A stretch of 64,000 nt of DNA, taken from an uncultured Persicobacter sp. Its GTDB lineage: Bacteria > Bacteroidota > Bacteroidia > Cytophagales > Cyclobacteriaceae. The notes beneath the pieces were generated by a model. The model worked only from the letters and a program-made list of their open reading frames with translations, was not told where the DNA came from and did no database searches. Shown piece after piece: positions 8,688 through 17,162 of this stretch (its first letter is position 1; each line of letters starts with the position of its first letter). The position numbers and the translations under genes were made by a program. The stretch spans positions 34,349-98,348 of the forward strand of contig CANMKE010000021.1 in assembly GCA_947498325.1 (NCBI GenBank), written 5' to 3'.

Positions 8688-10132
8688 TCACTGATCGTTC
8701 CGTAGCAGGAATAAAAAACTACAAAATTGTTAAGTCGAATAAGCTTATCAATTCAAAACATACATTGAGTCCTTTGCAGTGGCGTTTGATATTATTAACT
8801 GCTGCTCAGATTCGCAAAGATGACACCGAATTTAATGAGTGTTGCATTGGTTTACGTGAACTTTTTGATCTTAAAAAGGGAGATAAAATATCGGATAAGT
8901 ACAATCAGGCTCGTGAGGCAGCTGTAGGGCTGACCAACTCTTCTGTATATATTCAGAAAGGCAAACACTGGGTGGCTTTTCCGTTTGTAACTAAAGCGGA
9001 GGGGAATGAAGGAGAAGACTTTATCAAGATTCGATTTGCGCAGGAAATGAAGCCATTTTTCCTGCAGTTGAATGCCGGAGAATACACCGCTTATAAGCCA
9101 ATAAATTGTTGGGGATTCGTTAGTGGTCACAGTTTCAGGCTTTATGAGCTGCTGATTCAGTATTTTCCAAATATTAATAAAAGGAATTTCACCCTTGACA
9201 GCTTCAAGAATTTATTAAATGTTGAGGATAAGTATAAGCGATTTTCTGACCTTAAACGGCGGGTGATTGAGCCTGCTGTTCATGATATCAATTCTTACGA
9301 ACCCTCTGGGATGTTTGTGGAATATGAGATCAAAAGACGTGGACGATCAGTAACGGACATTATCTTCTATATGTCCAAAAAAGGGAATGCTTTAGTTTCT
9401 GATGCTGCTGCCGCTGAAATGGGCAAGGTGAATATTGAAGAGCCTGCTGCTAATCAGGCTGCGTTGAATTTTGATAAGGTGTCCGCCGAAGAGGTTGTGC
9501 CAATCCCTAATCTGTCGGAGGATGAGGAAATTCTTGCTGCCATAGGGTTTAAGGCCAAAAATAAGGCTGAACAACAAAAGGCGCTTGAGGCTATTTCTCA
9601 TCTAATTCGCCAGTATGGCCTCATTCAGGTACATAAAAAGGTCTTTGTGGTGCAGCAAGCCGCCAATGTCAGTAGTCCTATTGGGTATTTAACGATGGCC
9701 TTAAAGGATGATTACCAATTGAAAGAGCCCGCAAATGCGACTGCGAAAGCTTCGGATGCCCAGTCTGCTTATGTGCAAAATAAGCAGAAAGAACAACAGG
9801 CGCGGACCGCAAAAGTGCTGCATAAGAAAAAACAAGATGCGATTTCGAAAGAATTTGATAAATTCTGGAAGGATCTCTGTTTTCAATATTTGAATGAAAA
9901 TATTTTCGGGCAGTACCCCAATTATGTGGCTTATCTAAATTCAGATGCCTCTGCTTATGAGCGTAAATTTTTGGAGGAATGGAACAAAAATAAGCCCTCA
10001 GCAGAAGCGAAGAAGTATTTTGGCAGATGGATTATCGGGCAAATTGGAACCAAGGAGCATCAGGCATATTTGAAAGAAGGTGTTAAATATTATGCGCAGA
10101 AGCATCATGATTTTGACTGGGATGCCCTATAG
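8681..10132 (+). CDS. Rep_3-family replication initiator protein
   Basis: The product begins MNITDRSVAGIKNYKIVKSNKLINS and continues with the two winged-helix domains of the Rep_3 (RepA/RepB/Pi) family over roughly residues 20-235, including LSPLQWRLILLTAAQI, FRLYELLIQYF and the FSDLKRRVIEPAVHDIN segment. It initiates replication by binding the upstream iterons. A C-terminal part of about 240 residues, rich in Ala, Lys and Gln, goes well beyond the usual Rep_3 length of 250-350 and has no motif I can name. The frame is open from a TTG at 8627, but ATG 8681 (or 8669) is preferred because it directly precedes the conserved N-terminus. A terminator follows. Confidence 0.9.
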   Translation: MNITDRSVAGIKNYKIVKSNKLINSKHTLSPLQWRLILLTAAQIRKDDTEFNECCIGLRELFDLKKGDKISDKYNQAREAAVGLTNSSVYIQKGKHWVAFPFVTKAEGNEGEDFIKIRFAQEMKPFFLQLNAGEYTAYKPINCWGFVSGHSFRLYELLIQYFPNINKRNFTLDSFKNLLNVEDKYKRFSDLKRRVIEPAVHDINSYEPSGMFVEYEIKRRGRSVTDIIFYMSKKGNALVSDAAAAEMGKVNIEEPAANQAALNFDKVSAEEVVPIPNLSEDEEILAAIGFKAKNKAEQQKALEAISHLIRQYGLIQVHKKVFVVQQAANVSSPIGYLTMALKDDYQLKEPANATAKASDAQSAYVQNKQKEQQARTAKVLHKKKQDAISKEFDKFWKDLCFQYLNENIFGQYPNYVAYLNSDASAYERKFLEEWNKNKPSAEAKKYFGRWIIGQIGTKEHQAYLKEGVKYYAQKHHDFDWDAL

Positions 10133-10240
10133 TGTATTTAAATTAATGGTTAGAAATCTTGAATGTTGTGCGGAGTCAGTATGATGACCGTATTCCAAGA
10201 TGGATATAAGAAATTGTGGCTTTGTCGGCCTCAGTAATTA

Positions 10241-10267
10241 AGGAGCATTTTCATGCTCCTTTTTTTG
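10241..10267 (+). terminator. rep intrinsic terminator
   Basis: AGGAGCAT and ATGCTCCT form a perfect 8-bp stem with loop TTTC, followed by a T run. Confidence 0.9.
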
Positions 10268-10482
10268 TCGCTCGAATTTTTCAAATCAGCACTTTCGTAA
10301 AGTGCTTTAGATCAGAATATTGTGATTTAATTTCACCAAATTATATTTGGTGTAAAAATTAAACAGCTGTAAATGAGTACTTTGCGTTAAGGTGTACGGA
10401 TTAGGGATATGCGTAAAAATTAGTCCCTTAATTGGCGCAGCGAGTAAGGGATTATCAGTATCTAAAATTGTTAGCAAAAAAA

Positions 10483-10509
10483 AGCCACTCATTTGTGCGA
10501 TGAGTGGCT
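10483..10509 (-). terminator. nagB-fusion gene intrinsic terminator
   Basis: AGCCACTCAT and ATGAGTGGCT form a perfect 10-bp stem with a 7-base loop; the minus-strand side runs into a T tract. It lies about 40 bases after the stop at 10551. Confidence 0.9.
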
Positions 10510-10550
10510 CGAGAAAATGTGTGTTCTTTCGAACAATTGTGCAATGTGAA

Positions 10551-12515
10551 TTAATCTATAAAATGGTAACGAACAAACGCTTCCATTGCTTCATATTCAG
10601 CCAACCCTAACTGATTGTACAGGTCAGCAGTTTCTTTATTTCGCTCCTCGGCACGTTGCCAAAATTCTCTTGAGTCAGAACCTTGAAAAACAACGCCGTC
10701 TTTTTGAGATTCATGGTAGAAAATTGATTTACGCTTACGCAAAACTTGGTAAGGGCTCATTGGTACTGCCATTTCAATTTCGTTGATTGGCCATTCGTGC
10801 CATGCACCACGGTACAACCAAACCCAACAATTTTGCATAGACTCTTCATTTTTCAGCCCATTTAATGCTGCAAAAATACCATCAAGACATACACGGTGTG
10901 TGCCATGTGGGTCGGCCAAATCACCTGCTGCATAAATTTGATGCGGTTGAATCTCCTGAATGATATCTGTAATGATCTGAATATCATTGTCGCCAAGAGG
11001 CAATTTTTTCACCCGACCAGTTTCATAAAATGGAAGGTTGAGAAAATGAACACGTGATTCTTCAATTCCTATATAACGACAGGCTGCGATAGATTCTTCC
11101 TGACGGATAGAGGTTTTGATCGATCGAACACTTGGCGTATCAATATCACCCGTTTCTTTCATGTCAAGGAAACCGATAATTTCTTTATGCAAAGAGCAGG
11201 ATTCCTGTGTTGAAATCTTGAAGCGATCATTGAAAGCTTTGGTGAATTTTGCAAAACGGCGGGCATCATCATCCATCACGGCAATATTACCCGATGTTTG
11301 GTAGGCGATATGTACTTCATGGCCCTGATCTACCAATCGCTGAATGGTACCTCCCATTGAAATCACATCATCGTCGGGATGTGGCGAAAATACCAATACC
11401 CTTTTTGATTCCGGCTGAGCTCTTTCGGGACGTTGTGAGTCATCAGCATTCGGTTTTCCTCCAGGCCAACCTGTGATGGTATGCTGAAGCATGTTGAAAA
11501 CCTTGATATTAATATCGTGCACCGGGCCGTAAATGGTTACGAGCTGATCCAAGCCATGCTCGTTATAATCTTCAGTTGTAAGTTTTAAAACTGGTTTTCC
11601 CAAAGAAATGGATAAATGGCAAACCGCTTTCTTAATCATGGCATCAGTCCAGACAATATCACGAACAAGCCAAGGGAAATCAATTCGGGTCAATTTCTCC
11701 GCCGCTGCTTCGTCCAGAATAACATCTACATTAGGGTGTTCCTGAAGAAAAGTGGTCGGAACACTTTCTGTAATCGGACCTTCAACTGCCTCACGGATAA
11801 TTGGTGCTTTTCCGTTACCCCAGGCCATTAGTAAAATTTTTCGGGCTTCCATAATCGAGCCCACCCCCATCGTAATTGCGCGGCGGGGTACATTATTTAT
11901 CCCACCAAAACTTGGCGCGGCATCTCTTCTGGTTAACTGATCGAGTGTAACCATTCTTGTTCTTGAACGAATACCAGAACCTGGCTCATTGAAACCAATG
12001 TGTCCTGTTCGGCCAATACCCAAAAGTTGGATGTCTATTCCTCCTGCCTGGCGAATTTGTAATTCATAATTTCGGCAGAATTCAGGCACCTCTTCCATAC
12101 TTAATGTTCCATCAGGAAGGTGTGTATTTTCTTCCTTGATGTCGATATGATCGAAAAGGTTTTCTTTCATGAATCGAACATATGAATGTACCGATTCAGG
12201 TAACATCGGATAATATTCATCAAGGTTGAATGTGATGACATTTTCAAAGCTTAACCCGTCCTCTTTATGTGCGCGGATTAATTCTTCATAAACTTTCAAT
12301 GGAGACGAACCCGTGGCCAAACCCAAGACAACCGTTTTGTTTTCCTGCTGGCGTTTTTTGATCAAAGAAATAATTTCCTGAGCAATCCATTTAGAACCTG
12401 TTTTGGCATCTTCATAAATGGTAGTGTTTAAATGTTCAAATTCCCGATCTGTTAGGAAGTTTTCCATGTTTAAACCCAACTCGTTTTCATTTAAAGTATT
12501 GAATTGCGTCTCCAT
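10551..12515 (-). CDS. nagB: glucosamine-6-phosphate deaminase fused to a LmbE/PIG-L deacetylase-like domain
   Basis: Residues 25-290 are a NagB-type isomerase/deaminase domain: LATGSSP, the NLDEYY motif with Asp99, and GIGRTGHIGFNEPGS with His172 and Glu177. This domain converts glucosamine-6-phosphate to fructose-6-phosphate and ammonia. After a linker, residues 372-600 form a LmbE/PIG-L domain with the zinc motif SPHPDDD (379-383) and a later DPHGTHR segment. The long two-domain form is a Bacteroidota variant, about 2.5 times the size of E. coli NagB. The C-terminal substrate is unknown; N-acetylated amino sugars are likely. It is divergent from a ROK regulator and probably controlled by it. 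Confidence 0.88.
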   Translation of the reverse strand: METQFNTLNENELGLNMENFLTDREFEHLNTTIYEDAKTGSKWIAQEIISLIKKRQQENKTVVLGLATGSSPLKVYEELIRAHKEDGLSFENVITFNLDEYYPMLPESVHSYVRFMKENLFDHIDIKEENTHLPDGTLSMEEVPEFCRNYELQIRQAGGIDIQLLGIGRTGHIGFNEPGSGIRSRTRMVTLDQLTRRDAAPSFGGINNVPRRAITMGVGSIMEARKILLMAWGNGKAPIIREAVEGPITESVPTTFLQEHPNVDVILDEAAAEKLTRIDFPWLVRDIVWTDAMIKKAVCHLSISLGKPVLKLTTEDYNEHGLDQLVTIYGPVHDINIKVFNMLQHTITGWPGGKPNADDSQRPERAQPESKRVLVFSPHPDDDVISMGGTIQRLVDQGHEVHIAYQTSGNIAVMDDDARRFAKFTKAFNDRFKISTQESCSLHKEIIGFLDMKETGDIDTPSVRSIKTSIRQEESIAACRYIGIEESRVHFLNLPFYETGRVKKLPLGDNDIQIITDIIQEIQPHQIYAAGDLADPHGTHRVCLDGIFAALNGLKNEESMQNCWVWLYRGAWHEWPINEIEMAVPMSPYQVLRKRKSIFYHESQKDGVVFQGSDSREFWQRAEERNKETADLYNQLGLAEYEAMEAFVRYHFID

Positions 12516-12772
12516 TATGTTATATGATTATATTAAATAAGCTTCTTTATTAATTAAAGGGTTAATATTCCCCCTTCATTACGAAGGTATCTAAAAAAAT
12601 AAGCAAAACCAACAGTTTTAAATTAAAAATGGATAGAATTAGGCCGTATTAAATAAAAAAAGCAATTTTATTCATTGGATTTGGGAATATTTAAGGCTAT
12701 TTTGAGAATTATTAATTTATTTTGATTGAAATGATCGCTAATTACAGGGATCATCGACTATATAACATCTAA
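12516..12772. promoter_or_regulatory. divergent promoter region of nagB and the ROK regulator
   Basis: Both genes start from this 257-bp AT-rich spacer. An inverted repeat, ATGATC at 12731-12736 and GATCAT at 12749-12754, lies about 20 bp before the regulator start and is a candidate operator. The regulator-operator link is inferred. Confidence 0.4.
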
Positions 12773-13999
12773 ATGGACCCATCTGTTAGTAAAATATCTA
12801 TAAAAAAGCAGATACGGAAAAACCAGATTTTAAGGTTTTTTCGCGCTCATCCCCTATTGTCTCCATCTGACATTGCTAATGAGACGCAGTTGACGCTTCC
12901 GATGGCCTCTTCGCTGACCAAAGAGTTGGCTGATGAAGGCTATATTGTGGTTGCTGAAGTGCAGAACTCCAAGGTTGGCCGTCCGGCGACCCTCTATCAG
13001 TTGAATCCTACGGGAGGATATACTTTGGGTATTACTCTTGGTGCGCGTAAATCGCGTATGATTCTGCTGAACCTTAAAGAAGAAGAGCTGGATTTTATTG
13101 AATATGCGAGTGTTGATTTGAATGATGAGGAAAATACGATCAATACGCTTTCAAACCGGATTGATGAATTGATTTCCAAAAATGAGATCCCAAGGGATAA
13201 AATCCTCGGGGTTGGTTTTGCAATCTCGGGTTTGGTCAATGCGAAAAGTGGTAAGTCGCTGACTTATTTTAAAGATTCCACCTCTTCGCTTCAGGAGTTG
13301 TTACAGGAAAAACTTGGTTTCGAGGTGGCACTGGAAAACAATGTGAATGCGGTTACCCTGGGCGAGAAGTACTTTGGAAAAGCCAAGGAAACGGAAGATG
13401 CTGGCTGTATTCACCTTGACTGGGGAATAGGTATGGGGTTGATTCTCGGAGGTGAACTCTATGGTGGGCATTCTGGTCTTGCAGGGGAAATTGGTCATAT
13501 TCGCGTTGTTGAAGGTGGCGATATTTGTTCTTGTGGAAAGATTGGTTGCCTGGAAACCGTGGCTTCAGGGCGAGGGCTGATCAATAAAGCTGTCCGGTTA
13601 CTGAAAGAAGGTCGGCCAAGTATCATTGCCAAAAAGTATCATGGAGATTTTGACCAGATCGTACTGGAAGATTTATTGGATGCAGTTCAGCGCGGAGATC
13701 AGTTTAGTCTGGAGCTTGTAGAAGAAGCGGGTAAATATATTGGAAAGAGCATTGGTACTTTGATTAACCTTTTGAATCTTGAAAAGGTCATTTTAAGTGG
13801 TAAACTTTCTCAAATGGGAGACGCCCTACTCTACCCTATTCGGTCGGCAATTATGCACAGTTCGCTTACGGAGATGAAGGATGATGTGGACATCGTAATT
13901 TCTGATATTGATGTTAGGGCGGGCTGTCTTGGAGCGACAACCTTGATTACCAAGAAAATTTTTGAGAGTGTAAATATCGACGCCGATCTTTATGTTTAA
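12773..13999 (+). CDS. ROK-family transcriptional regulator (NagC/Mlc-like)
   Basis: The 408-residue protein has an N-terminal winged helix-turn-helix (about residues 15-75, with LSPSDIANETQLTLPMASS and GRPATLYQLN) followed by a ROK domain. The ROK part shows LGVGFAISGLV, the GWGIG-like loop HLDWGIGMG, AGEIGHIRV and the zinc-binding motif CSCGKIGCLE. Such regulators bind amino-sugar or sugar-phosphate ligands and repress catabolic genes. Divergence from the NagB fusion gene makes that gene the likely target and an amino-sugar derivative the likely effector. The ATP-binding part of the ROK fold need not be catalytic. Confidence 0.88.
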   Translation: MDPSVSKISIKKQIRKNQILRFFRAHPLLSPSDIANETQLTLPMASSLTKELADEGYIVVAEVQNSKVGRPATLYQLNPTGGYTLGITLGARKSRMILLNLKEEELDFIEYASVDLNDEENTINTLSNRIDELISKNEIPRDKILGVGFAISGLVNAKSGKSLTYFKDSTSSLQELLQEKLGFEVALENNVNAVTLGEKYFGKAKETEDAGCIHLDWGIGMGLILGGELYGGHSGLAGEIGHIRVVEGGDICSCGKIGCLETVASGRGLINKAVRLLKEGRPSIIAKKYHGDFDQIVLEDLLDAVQRGDQFSLELVEEAGKYIGKSIGTLINLLNLEKVILSGKLSQMGDALLYPIRSAIMHSSLTEMKDDVDIVISDIDVRAGCLGATTLITKKIFESVNIDADLYV

Positions 14000-14015
14000 G
14001 ATCAGCTGATAAAAT

Positions 14016-14052
14016 AAAAAGGGATTTCAATACTACATTGAAATCCCTTTTT
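14016..14052. terminator. bidirectional terminator between the ROK regulator and parB
   Basis: A perfect 16-bp stem (AAAAAGGGATTTCAAT with its complement at 14037-14052) has a 5-base loop and A and T flanks that serve both strands. It separates the convergent regulator and parB genes. Confidence 0.92.
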
Positions 14053-14931
14053 TTATGTTGGTGAGTTTGTAATTTCTTGTAATTGATCAATTAAGTTACG
14101 AAGCTGGTGAAAGTCTTCTGGCGTTGAGTTTGAATCAATGCGGCGTAATACTTTGTTGATTTCTTTTTTCTTAATATCAGTAGGCGTAAGTGTCTTTTTA
14201 ACCGATGGTTTTTTCTGAGGTTTATGCTTGCTGATCAGTTGTTGAATAGTTTCAGCCTGCTCTTTAACTTCAGTTTCGGTAAGTTTTGCAAGGCCTTGGA
14301 CATCTGATTTTCGAATTTTTGTATCCCCCGAAAGGATAGACTCCTTCAGGGCTGGGTCAGTCTTTCCAATCAGATCAACGCCTGTGGCATAGTCCGCATT
14401 ATTCCTGACAGATTTCGGTGAAGTCTTGTATTCCTCGGCAAGACGCACCTCCGTTTTTACTGAAGTAGCAACCTGGTGTTGGTCTCCCGTTCTCTTTTGC
14501 CCACCTTGTGTCCCCTTTTCTCGCTGATAGCGCAAGCCTATAAAATAGGCACGTTGCTCGTCAGTGAGGTTTCTTCGGCCAAGCTGATTATTGATCATCC
14601 AGTCTTTAGCCGCCTCCATATTTTTAAACTCAAGAAGCTTGAAGTCAAAATGAAGTTGGTGTTTTTGGGTGATGCTGTAACGGTTATGACCATCCACGAG
14701 CACATATTGGCCTTCTGTTTTCCAAATTAATATCGGTTCCCTAAGTCCTTCCTCAAGGATATTCGCCTCCAACTGCTCATACTCTTCTTTTTGTAGCGCA
14801 GGAATCATTTGCTTGAGCTCGTCATTGATGATGATATTACTCTTTATCACCTCCTTCGAGTCTCCCAAGAAATTAGAAGTTGCTTTTTTTGCAACATTCT
14901 TTTCTTTAGCCATTTGGAATTTTTTTGCCAT
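14053..14931 (-). CDS. parB: ParB-like partition protein
   Basis: The 292-residue product has a ParB N-terminal domain (about residues 35-125) with REPILIW, VLVDGHNRYSI and the segment NNQLGRRNLTDEQ, then a helix-turn-helix region (about 160-185, VRLAEEYKTSPKSVRNNADYA) and a basic linker before a C-terminal helix likely used for dimerisation. It should bind the nearby palindromes and work with ParA. The box that reads GERR in canonical CTP-binding ParB reads GHNR here (81-84), so nucleotide handling may differ. It starts 10 bases after the parA stop and forms one operon with it. Confidence 0.85.
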   Translation of the reverse strand: MAKKFQMAKEKNVAKKATSNFLGDSKEVIKSNIIINDELKQMIPALQKEEYEQLEANILEEGLREPILIWKTEGQYVLVDGHNRYSITQKHQLHFDFKLLEFKNMEAAKDWMINNQLGRRNLTDEQRAYFIGLRYQREKGTQGGQKRTGDQHQVATSVKTEVRLAEEYKTSPKSVRNNADYATGVDLIGKTDPALKESILSGDTKIRKSDVQGLAKLTETEVKEQAETIQQLISKHKPQKKPSVKKTLTPTDIKKKEINKVLRRIDSNSTPEDFHQLRNLIDQLQEITNSPT

Positions 14932-14941
14932 AAAATCAGAA

Positions 14942-15718
14942 TCAATTAAAAGTTTCGACCAATTCTTTTGTTAAGTTGAGGTAATCTTTTGCCCCGTTGG
15001 AAGTCGGTGCATAATCAAGAATATGTTGCCCTATTTCTACAGATTCAGCCAGGGAGATATTCTGACGGATATTGGTTTTCATCAATAGATCATCTCCAAT
15101 CAGTTCGCTTACCTGATTCACGGCTTCCTGTGAAAGGACTGCACGGCTATTATACTGAGTGAAAAAAGCACCCGCCAAAGCCAATTCATTATTCGCACCA
15201 GCATCTTTTATTTCCTCAATAATGGAAATGACTTTACGTAATCCATCGAGGCTGTATTTTTGTGCATGCAAAGGCACAATCACGCGGCTTGCTGCGACCA
15301 ATGCATTAACGGTTATGATTCCAAGCGATGGAGGGCAATCCAATAAAATGAAATCATATTTGTCATGAATTTCGGCAATGGTTTTTTTGAGCTTAAATTC
15401 TCGGCCCAGGCTTGCGTTCAATTCTGTTTCATAATCAGCAAGAGAATCGTTACTGCAAGTCATGTGCAGGTTTTCCTCCAATGAAATAATGATGTCTTCG
15501 AGCTTGTAATTTTTTCGGAATACTGACGTGATGTTTCGGTCATCAGACATTTCAAAGCCCAAACCATTGGAAAGGTTGCCCTGCGAGTCCAAATCCATGA
15601 TCAAGGTACGGTATCCTAATTTGGCTAAGCATGCGCCCATACTGGCGACACTTGTTGTTTTTGCCACTCCCCCTTTGCGGTTGGCAAATGCTAAAATAAT
15701 GGGTTGTTTCTTTGTCAT
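14942..15718 (-). CDS. parA: ParA-family partition ATPase
   Basis: The 258-residue protein starts with the deviant Walker A motif KGGVAKTT (residues 15-22) and has the A' motif LIMDLDSQGN and the Walker B-like FILLDCPPSLG. The length matches short ParA/Soj proteins without an N-terminal DNA-binding domain (type Ib or chromosomal-like). It would form nucleoid-bound gradients that move ParB-bound DNA copies apart. It is the first gene of the parA-parB operon. Because it lacks a DNA-binding domain, autoregulation by ParA alone is less likely. The palindromes begin 110 bp upstream of its start, where the promoter must lie. Confidence 0.93.
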   Translation of the reverse strand: MTKKQPIILAFANRKGGVAKTTSVASMGACLAKLGYRTLIMDLDSQGNLSNGLGFEMSDDRNITSVFRKNYKLEDIIISLEENLHMTCSNDSLADYETELNASLGREFKLKKTIAEIHDKYDFILLDCPPSLGIITVNALVAASRVIVPLHAQKYSLDGLRKVISIIEEIKDAGANNELALAGAFFTQYNSRAVLSQEAVNQVSELIGDDLLMKTNIRQNISLAESVEIGQHILDYAPTSNGAKDYLNLTKELVETFN

Positions 15719-15827
15719 TATATTTAAAATGAATCGGCTTACTCATCGACTTGCCTTGATCGCTACTGCTGCAATTGCTTCCTCAAAAGATGATTTATAA
15801 AAATCGCTGAAAAATGCTTTTGGGATG

Positions 15828-15848
15828 AAGTGGTAAAATTTACCACTT
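15828..15848. repeat. parS-like palindrome 1
   Basis: Arms AAGTGGTAAA and TTTACCACTT flank one central A. The palindrome is perfect and has no T tract, so it is not a terminator. Confidence 0.8.
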
Positions 15849-16028
15849 TACGATACGAATTGTAGCTCTATTTTTGTTCTGAGAACTTTTTTGGCTGTCC
15901 TGCTTTGGAGATTATAAAGGTATAAATTTTGTTTTTATTCTCACTCCTTGTCAAGAAAAGTTTTCTTTTGATTCGTAAAAATTCATCGTTTTTCCATTAA
16001 ATCGCATACGATTTCCAAATAATTATTG

Positions 16029-16049
16029 AAGTGGTAAATTTTACCACTT
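16029..16049. repeat. parS-like palindrome 2 (extended)
   Basis: Same arms as site 1 but with a central T. Symmetry extends further, with ATTATTG before and CAATAAT after, so that 16022-16056 (35 bp) is a perfect palindrome around the central base. Confidence 0.8.
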
Positions 16050-16172
16050 CAATAATGGGTGTTTGATTTGGTCGTGAAGGTGCTTTCTCCTGATTAAATT
16101 ATTGGAGTGGTATCGTTTTATTTTTCTGAATCGATACCTATTTTCATTGAGGTGCCGAGGCGTGCTTTGGTG

Positions 16173-16193
16173 AAGTGGTAAAATTTACCACTT
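16173..16193. repeat. parS-like palindrome 3
   Basis: Identical to site 1: arms AAGTGGTAAA and TTTACCACTT around a central A. Confidence 0.8.
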
Positions 16194-16479
16194 GAAATTC
16201 GATCTACCATATTACAATTTACACGTTTTTGGGTGTGATAAATGAATTAGACTTCTGTAGAAAGGCAAGTGCTTTGCTACTGTTGCGATGTTCTCAGATG
16301 GTAGGCTACAACTACAATTTTCTTTCCCGCAATAGATTATCCTCGTCACGTTAGGCACTCCAAATTTTTTGACTTTCTATGTAGAAATGTATGTAATGCT
16401 CCTACCCTATCTTGACTTTGGCACCTTATGGCTAAAGAACCGATAGTGCTATCGTTTCAAACAACCTCTTCTATTTGTG

Positions 16480-16500
16480 AAGTGGCAAAATTTACCACTT
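16480..16500. repeat. parS-like palindrome 4 (one mismatch)
   Basis: The left arm reads AAGTGGCAAA and the right arm TTTACCACTT, so one base departs from perfect symmetry. Confidence 0.75.
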
Positions 16501-16838
16501 TGATTTCTGCTAAATAATGCTGTGTCTATTCCGAGTTACTGCGGTTTTGTATATGGGCCTTTTGCGTGGGAATAGCGATCTTTGAAGAAGAATAGTGGTT
16601 AGATCCCTAAATTATTCATGATTTTCTATTGTCCGTAAATGTCGCAGAATCATACAGATTTTTCATTCGCTACTGAATACTCCTTTTCAAACTGCGTATT
16701 GCAAGACTTCCGAAATCTGCCATCGTATTTAAATCCCTCAAGGAATGAATTGCTAATGGATATTAGTGAGGCTTTGCTTTTACCCTTGTCTTATTATTCT
16801 AAATTGACAGGGCTTAATGAGAAAAGGGGCTGTTCATG

Positions 16839-16859
16839 AAGTGGTAAAATTTACCACTT
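16839..16859. repeat. parS-like palindrome 5
   Basis: Identical to sites 1 and 3; it is the last copy, about 300 bp before ptb. Confidence 0.8.
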
Positions 16860-17162
16860 TAATTGTTGCAGACTTTAACTATTGGCTTGATTTGATTGCT
16901 TGGCGATAAATTCGGAAGTTATCAAGAGTCTCGTTCTGAAGAAAAAGACAGAATTTTTTGATATATCAATTGAGCGAAATAAAATTTGGCAAAAAGTAAT
17001 GATCAGTATTTTGTTGATGGAAAGGTGTCCGTTTGCTACGCTTTAAGCATATGGAATTAGGCGTCTTAGCGAAATATTAGTTGGTTTTGCGGCCCAATTT
17101 ATATGCACTTTATTTTGTATTTTAAAGTTTTTAATTACGATTCAAACTAAAACCTAACGATA

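Larger units (their letters stand above)
8041..8700. other. probable origin of replication of a secondary replicon (Rep_3 type)
   Basis: Between the response-regulator gene and rep lies about 750 bp without a convincing gene and full of ordered repeats. It holds two outlying iterons, a T-rich periodic stretch, seven direct iterons with a DnaA box, and inverted iterons over the rep promoter and start. This arrangement is that of iteron-regulated theta origins controlled by RepA/RepB/Pi-type initiators. The call is based on the repeats I mapped plus the adjacent Rep_3 gene. Confidence 0.85.
10133..10550. other. intergenic region between convergent rep and nagB
   Basis: The region holds the rep terminator (10241-10266) and the nagB terminator (10483-10509). 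Two more small inverted repeats are visible: AGCACTTT/AAAGTGCT around 10287-10305 and CCCTTA/TAAGGG around 10426-10451. No gene is supported. Confidence 0.5.
15719..17162. other. non-coding partition (centromere) region
   Basis: This 1.4-kb stretch between parA and ptb has no convincing gene. It holds five near-identical 21-bp palindromes at irregular spacing (201, 144, 307 and 359 bp). Start codons exist (for instance a 66-codon frame at 16639) but that frame runs into a palindrome and shows no family features. The promoters of parA (left) and ptb (right) must also lie here. Confidence 0.75.

Noticed and set aside
8506..8694. 62-codon frame over the rep promoter
   Set aside because: It lies across the inverted iterons and overlaps the rep start; its Cys/Phe-rich content looks like translated repeat DNA.
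10392..10610. 72-codon plus-strand frame
   Set aside because: It overlaps the nagB terminator and the end of nagB on the other strand.
16639..16839. 66-codon frame between palindromes 4 and 5
   Set aside because: It runs up to a palindrome and shows no family, signal or membrane features; it is most likely chance.
15828..16859. Palindromes as transcription terminators
   Set aside because: They have no T tracts, are nearly identical to each other and are spread over 1 kb beside parA, which fits protein-binding sites.
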